Shown in pieces: positions 60,032 to 64,000 of a stretch of 64,000 nucleotides of DNA (position 1 is the first letter of the stretch; each line of letters starts with the position of its first letter). The notes beneath the pieces were generated by a model, which was not told the origin of the DNA, did no database searches, and saw only the letters and a program-made list of their open reading frames with translations. The translations under genes and the position numbers were made by a program. The stretch is from assembly GCF_018603885.1 (NCBI RefSeq), contig NZ_JAHGAW010000014.1, positions 1 to 64,000 on the forward strand, in the 5' to 3' direction. The stretch comes from Sphingobium nicotianae (lineage in GTDB: Bacteria > Pseudomonadota > Alphaproteobacteria > Sphingomonadales > Sphingomonadaceae).

Positions 60032-61972
60032 TCAGCGAACGTCCATGTCGCCGAAATCAGGGCGCAGCAGATGCTCCCGGATCTCGTAGCCGGTGAACGG
60101 GGTCTGCGAGACGGAGCGGCCGAAGCGGCTCCACCAGTAGCTGTGCGAGCGCGGGTCGGCCCAGACCTTGCGCGCGTTGCCCTCATCGACGATCCGGTTG
60201 TAGCGCCAATAGGCGTCTTCCTTGACCTCGATCGCCTTCTTGCCCTCGAGGATCAGCTTTTCCATGCACTGCATCAGATACAGCGTGGTCATTTCCTCAT
60301 ATTGCGGCACGCCGATGCCGCCATTGGTGTTCGGCCCATAGAGCGTCCACAGATTGGGGAATCCGGGGATCATGCAGCCGAGATAGGCGCGGGCGCCGTC
60401 CTGCGCCCACAGCTTGTCCAGCGTCATGCCGTCCTTGCCCGTGACCTCCATCGGCCAGAGGAAGTCATGGGCGCGGAAGCCGGTGGCGAAGATGATCACG
60501 TCGACATCGTGCTGGCTGCCGTCCGCCGCGACGAGGCCATTGCGGTTGGCGCTCCTGATCCCCTGCGGGACGAGCGTGACATTCTCCTCCTGGATGGCGT
60601 CGAGCACGCTGTAGGTGGGGTCGCAGACGACCGGCCGCGCCGACCACATCGGATGCGGCGGGGTCATCGCCGCGAGCAGGTCGGGGTCGCTGATCTTGCT
60701 CTTGAGGAACTCGATCGCCCGCTCGCGCGCCGCCTTCCCGGCTTCGCTGACCGAATAGGGATCGTCGAAGCCCGGTTCGATGTCGAACTGCTTCACGAAG
60801 TCCGGGCCCGATCCGTAGATGGTTTTGAAGCGCAGAAAATTGGCATGATAGGGCAGGTTGCGGTCCAGCCACATGAGCTGCCTGGGCGATTCCGAGAGAT
60901 AGCCGGGGATCGGGATCAGCCACTGGGCGGTGCGCTGAAAGACGGTGAGCTCGATGCCTTCGACCTGCGCGAGCACCGGGATCATCTGATAGCCGGTGCA
61001 GCCCGTGCCGATCACTGCGACCCGCTTGCCGCGCAGGTCGATGCCGTCCGGCCAGCGCGCAGTGTGCCAGGATTGGCCCTCGAACTGGTCCATGCCCGCA
61101 ATGTCCGGGATGCTCGGGCGGCTGAGGAAACCGACGCCGCTGATCACCGCGTTCGAGCGGATCGTCCGCTCGCCATCGGGGCCGACGACGCGGATGTCCC
61201 ACAGGCCGGCTGCCTCGTCCCAGGTCAGCGAGCGCACCTCGGTGTTGAAGCTGATGTCCTTGCGCAGGTCGAAATCGTCGGCCGTGCGCTCGAACACGGC
61301 CTGGCATTCCTTGTTCGTGCCGAACTGGCGGGGATAGGGGTAATTGACCGCCGTCAGGTTCGTATAACCGCGGCTGGGCGTGTCGACGCGGGCGCCCGGA
61401 TAATGATTTTCGTACCAGGTGCCGCCGACCTCGTCATTCTTCTCGATGATCTGATAGTTGATGCCGGCGCGGCCGAGCTGGATCGCGGCGTTGAGGCCGC
61501 CCATGCCGGAGCCGATGATCGTCACCGAGAAATTGTCGAGCCGTTCCGGATCGGGCTCGGCCTGCCATTTGAGCGATCGCACCAGTGGATCGAGCGCGGT
61601 CTCCTCGACCATCAGGTCGCGCGCGGCATCCATGATCCGCTCGCCGACGACGAGGTCCAGGCTTTCCACCACCCGCGCCCGGTCATAGTCGATCTCGCCA
61701 GCGCCGGCGTCGCGATAGGCCTTGAGGAAGTCGACGGCCTTGCGCCGCAGCATGGCGATGACCTCGTCGCTGGCGGGGGCTACCGTCTCCACCCTGCCGA
61801 CGCGGAACTTGCGCAGCTCCATGGTCTTGAGCTCGGTGTCGCCAGTCAGCAGATAGAGCAGGCCGCGCAGCGCCATCGGATCGGCATAGCCGACCGCATC
61901 CTCGATCATCTCGTCGCTCGCGCTGAGCAATTCGGGCCGTACCGGCCGCACGGTCGCTTCCATCACTGACAT
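60032..61972 (-). CDS. Baeyer-Villiger-type FAD monooxygenase with N-terminal extension (HAPMO-like)
   Basis: 646 residues. An N-terminal helical extension of about 145 residues precedes the FAD Rossmann motif GSGMGG (154-159). The Baeyer-Villiger fingerprint FEGQSWHTARWP is at 297-308 and the NADPH motif GTGCTG near 325. Length and extension match 4-hydroxyacetophenone monooxygenase (about 640 residues), which turns aryl ketones into esters. AGGAGG lies 9 bp before ATG 61972. First gene of the Rieske operon, controlled by a palindrome and an FNR box. Confidence 0.9.
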   Translation of the reverse strand: MSVMEATVRPVRPELLSASDEMIEDAVGYADPMALRGLLYLLTGDTELKTMELRKFRVGRVETVAPASDEVIAMLRRKAVDFLKAYRDAGAGEIDYDRARVVESLDLVVGERIMDAARDLMVEETALDPLVRSLKWQAEPDPERLDNFSVTIIGSGMGGLNAAIQLGRAGINYQIIEKNDEVGGTWYENHYPGARVDTPSRGYTNLTAVNYPYPRQFGTNKECQAVFERTADDFDLRKDISFNTEVRSLTWDEAAGLWDIRVVGPDGERTIRSNAVISGVGFLSRPSIPDIAGMDQFEGQSWHTARWPDGIDLRGKRVAVIGTGCTGYQMIPVLAQVEGIELTVFQRTAQWLIPIPGYLSESPRQLMWLDRNLPYHANFLRFKTIYGSGPDFVKQFDIEPGFDDPYSVSEAGKAARERAIEFLKSKISDPDLLAAMTPPHPMWSARPVVCDPTYSVLDAIQEENVTLVPQGIRSANRNGLVAADGSQHDVDVIIFATGFRAHDFLWPMEVTGKDGMTLDKLWAQDGARAYLGCMIPGFPNLWTLYGPNTNGGIGVPQYEEMTTLYLMQCMEKLILEGKKAIEVKEDAYWRYNRIVDEGNARKVWADPRSHSYWWSRFGRSVSQTPFTGYEIREHLLRPDFGDMDVR

Positions 61973-62013
61973 GCCTTGCATCCTCCTCATCACGCGCCGC
62001 TGCTCTGAAATCT

Positions 62014-62029
62014 ACTTAACATGTTAAGT
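62014..62029. promoter_or_regulatory. Perfect 16-bp palindromic operator
   Basis: ACTTAACATGTTAAGT, fully symmetric, 42 bp upstream of the monooxygenase ATG. If the FNR box drives a start near 62054, this site lies in the early transcribed region, where a repressor (TetR, MarR or IclR type) would block elongation. A 12/16 relative occurs at 28845-28860. Confidence 0.8.
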
Positions 62030-62088
62030 TGTGCCGCGCGGCATCGGCCACATAAGGAGCGTTGTTGTGCAGTCGTCAGCGCCCGTCC

Positions 62089-62102
62089 TTGATCTGGATC
62101 AA
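62089..62102. promoter_or_regulatory. Perfect FNR box upstream of the monooxygenase operon
   Basis: TTGATCTGGATCAA, both half-sites perfect. On the minus strand a class II start would fall near 62054 and give an 80-nt leader to the ATG at 61972. A plus-strand target could not be identified. Confidence 0.85.
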
Positions 62103-62336
62103 GCGCGCGCAATTGGCCTGTCTTGTTGGGCGAGCGTCCGCGGTGCTCTCCGTCAGGGCGGTGGAACGTCCTGTTTCAGCGGCAGGTTCGGGGAAGGGCT
62201 TCCCTACAGGTGACTTCAGCCGACCTTGCGTATCGCGTCGGTTGCCTGATCGGCACGACCCCGAGCCTCTGCACGGGGGTGTCTAAATGGCGATCACGCG
62301 GATGACCCTAACCGGTGGTCGCCGATTTGTGTTTGG

Positions 62337-62903
62337 TCATCGCGCCACTCGGGGTCGCAACGCGAACCCGACGGACATCAGCATCACGCCCTGCATCAGC
62401 AGGTCGATCGCCAGGAACATGCCCAACACCCAGAAGCTGTTCGCCGGCCAGCCGAACAGGATGATAGCGGCGACGCTGAGGCTGATCAGACCGGACAGGA
62501 GAAGCCATCCCCAGCCATTGCCGCGCCATCCGATGGAAACGACGCTGCGGACAAGGCCCGATGCGCCAAGCGCATAGCCCAGCAACAGGGTCAGCAGGCT
62601 GGCCGCGAACGCTGGATTGTAGAGCACGGCAACCGAGGCCGAGAGATAGAGGAGGCCCGATAGGGTCCACAACGCGACCCAGGTCCAGCGTCGGACCCCG
62701 ACGGCATGGACGAGCTGCAGGATGCCGCCTGCGAACATCATCGAGCCGGCAATATAGGTGGCCGCCATGGTTGCCAGGAAGAGATTGGCCGATGCGATGA
62801 AACCGAGGGCGGCGAGCGCCGCGCCAATGCCGACGAACCATCCCCACAGTTTCGCTTCGGCGGGCGGTAATTGCGTGTCCCCCCATATCGTCTGTGTCGT
62901 CAT
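62337..62903 (-). CDS. HdeD-family membrane protein
   Basis: 188 residues with six hydrophobic segments and the DUF308/HdeD pattern (ATYIAGSMMFAGGILQLVHAVGVRRW, LYLSASVAVLYNPAFAASLLTLLLGYALGASGLVR). HdeD of E. coli helps survival at low pH and high density; the molecular role is unknown. ATG 62903 begins MTTQTIWGDTQ. It is divergent from the alcohol dehydrogenase. A common stress or low-oxygen role with its neighbours is possible but not shown. Confidence 0.85.
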   Translation of the reverse strand: MTTQTIWGDTQLPPAEAKLWGWFVGIGAALAALGFIASANLFLATMAATYIAGSMMFAGGILQLVHAVGVRRWTWVALWTLSGLLYLSASVAVLYNPAFAASLLTLLLGYALGASGLVRSVVSIGWRGNGWGWLLLSGLISLSVAAIILFGWPANSFWVLGMFLAIDLLMQGVMLMSVGFALRPRVAR

Positions 62904-63061
62904 GACTGCGTCCTTTGAATCAGCTCGATCAGATGCACGACGATTAAATCCGACGCGTCATCGCCGCATTCCGGGAATCTACTGATTTGTCGCGGCCTTC
63001 TTCACCGTCATCAGGACAGGCAATGGCCGCTGCCGGCGGCCTCGGCATTCGGAGACACGAC

Positions 63062-64000
63062 ATGAAAGCATTGGTCTATCACGGTCCTGGCCAGAAGAGC
63101 CTCGACGACTGTCCCAAGCCGGAGATCATCGACATTGGCAATGCGATCGTCCGCATAACCCATACGACCATTTGCGGGACGGACCTGCACATCCTCAAGG
63201 GTGACGTGCCGACATGCACGCCGGGGCGAATTCTGGGGCACGAAGGCGTCGGTATCGTCGAGACGGTGGGCAGCGGCGTTGCCAGTTTTCGCCCTGGCGA
63301 TCATGTGCTGATCTCCTGCATCACCGCCTGCGGGCGCTGCGACTATTGCCGGCGCGGCATGTACTCGCATTGCACCACCGGCGGCTGGATCCTCGGCAAC
63401 ATGATCGATGGGACGCAGGCTGAATATGTGCGGATTCCCCATGCCGATACCAGCCTCTATCCTATCCCGTCGGGTGCGGACGAAGAGGCTCTGGTCATGC
63501 TCAGCGACATTCTGCCCACCGGCTTCGAGTGCGGCGTCCTGAACGGCAAGGTGCAGCCCGGTGCCAGTGTCGCAATCGTGGGATCGGGGCCGATCGGCTT
63601 GGCCGCGCTCCTCACTGCGCAATTCTATTCGCCCGCCGAGATCATCATGATCGACCTGGACCACAATCGGCTGGCGATCGCGCAACGCTTCGGCGCGACG
63701 CATATCGTCAACAGCGCGACGGAAGATGCGGTCGCGGCCGTGCAGGCGGTCACCGCCGAGCGCGGCGCTGACACGGTGATCGAGGCGGTGGGCGTGCCGG
63801 CCAGCTTCGAACTTTGCCAGGATCTTGTCGCGCCGGGCGGCGTCATCGCGAACATCGGCGTGCATGGTCACAAGGCCGATCTCCATCTCGAGAAGCTCTG
63901 GTCCCACAATATCGCGATCACCACGCGGCTGGTCGATACCGTGACCACGCCCATGCTGATGAAAACCGTGATGGCGAAGAAGCTCGATCCGGAAAGCCTC
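63062..64000 (+). CDS. Zinc-dependent alcohol dehydrogenase (3' end outside window)
   Basis: 313 codons present. Medium-chain dehydrogenase fold: catalytic zinc Cys in TTICGTDLHILKG (about 38) with GHEGVG, structural zinc Cys in CGRCDYCRRGMYSHC (about 93-107), and a cofactor motif in VAIVGSGPIGLAALL (about 172-186). The Asp in MIDLDHNR suggests NAD rather than NADP. It oxidises alcohols or reduces aldehydes. CGGAGA lies upstream of ATG 63062. The reading frame continues past base 64000, so only the C-terminal part is missing. Confidence 0.93.
   Translation, partial: MKALVYHGPGQKSLDDCPKPEIIDIGNAIVRITHTTICGTDLHILKGDVPTCTPGRILGHEGVGIVETVGSGVASFRPGDHVLISCITACGRCDYCRRGMYSHCTTGGWILGNMIDGTQAEYVRIPHADTSLYPIPSGADEEALVMLSDILPTGFECGVLNGKVQPGASVAIVGSGPIGLAALLTAQFYSPAEIIMIDLDHNRLAIAQRFGATHIVNSATEDAVAAVQAVTAERGADTVIEAVGVPASFELCQDLVAPGGVIANIGVHGHKADLHLEKLWSHNIAITTRLVDTVTTPMLMKTVMAKKLDPESL

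Larger units (their letters stand above)
61973..62336. other. Control region of the monooxygenase operon
   Basis: 364 bp between two minus-strand genes. It holds a perfect 16-bp palindrome (62014-62029) and a perfect FNR box (62089-62102). The remainder, 62103-62336, is GC-rich with short frames and weak stems only; no gene was recognised there. Confidence 0.6.

Noticed and set aside
62103-62336. Small RNA or small gene driven by the FNR box on the plus strand
   Set aside because: No terminator with T-tract and no frame with convincing composition; the box is better explained by the minus-strand monooxygenase operon.

Overview
This window is about 64 kb of high-GC chromosomal DNA. The gene content points to an alphaproteobacterium of the order Sphingomonadales. 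The main reasons are a PhyR-NepR-EcfG general stress locus, an FnrL-cbb3 oxidase cluster with FNR boxes, LigAB and lignostilbene-type oxygenases for lignin-derived aromatics, and several CHASE/CHASE2 sensor proteins. No rRNA, tRNA, CRISPR array, insertion sequence or phage gene was seen. Both ends cut through genes: metK on the left and a zinc alcohol dehydrogenase on the right.

Layout. 0-9.9 kb: metK with an upstream methyltransferase, an FHS-type sugar transporter, a three-gene signalling set (OmpR-type regulator, LysM-FecR protein, CHASE2 histidine kinase), a lipoprotein and a degenerate SRAP-like protein. 10.2-17.7 kb: general stress response block with a small membrane protein, phyR, a CHASE histidine kinase, dps, nepR, ecfG, a ClpP-like protease and an AsmA-like protein. 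Two GGAAC-N16-CGTT promoters sit in this block. 17.7-23.6 kb: ATP-dependent DNA ligase with its partner exonuclease, a single-domain receiver, a GlsB/YeaQ-type membrane protein and a CHASE2-EAL phosphodiesterase. 23.8-27.4 kb: a peptide export system consisting of a C39-peptidase ABC transporter, a HlyD adaptor and a 33-residue double-glycine precursor peptide. 27.7-35.0 kb: a secreted protein, an FAD-linked oxidase and a two-gene RND efflux pump. 35.2-39.9 kb: ergothioneine genes egtD and egtB in one operon with an ABC transporter resembling the ergothioneine importer EgtUV. 40.0-44.2 kb: a secreted glycoside hydrolase, a cupin dioxygenase and a LigAB-type extradiol dioxygenase. 44.2-58.1 kb: low-oxygen block with a SafE-like protein, hemN, ompW, a lignostilbene-type dioxygenase, a hemerythrin-like protein, fnr and the complete ccoNOQP-ccoGHIS set. 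58.1-64 kb: a Rieske dioxygenase pair, a Baeyer-Villiger monooxygenase, an HdeD-like protein and an alcohol dehydrogenase.

How the genes work together. Sites of the form TTGAT-N4-ATCAA, or close variants, lie upstream of ligA, hemN/ompW, the lignostilbene-type dioxygenase, the hemerythrin-like gene, ccoN and the Baeyer-Villiger/Rieske operon. The fnr gene lies among them. Aromatic-ring and side-chain oxygenases, which consume oxygen, therefore seem to share one oxygen-limitation regulator with the high-affinity oxidase. This FNR island is the most unusual feature at system level. The other two are the very short GG-leader peptide with its own exporter, and the operon that appears to combine making ergothioneine with importing it.
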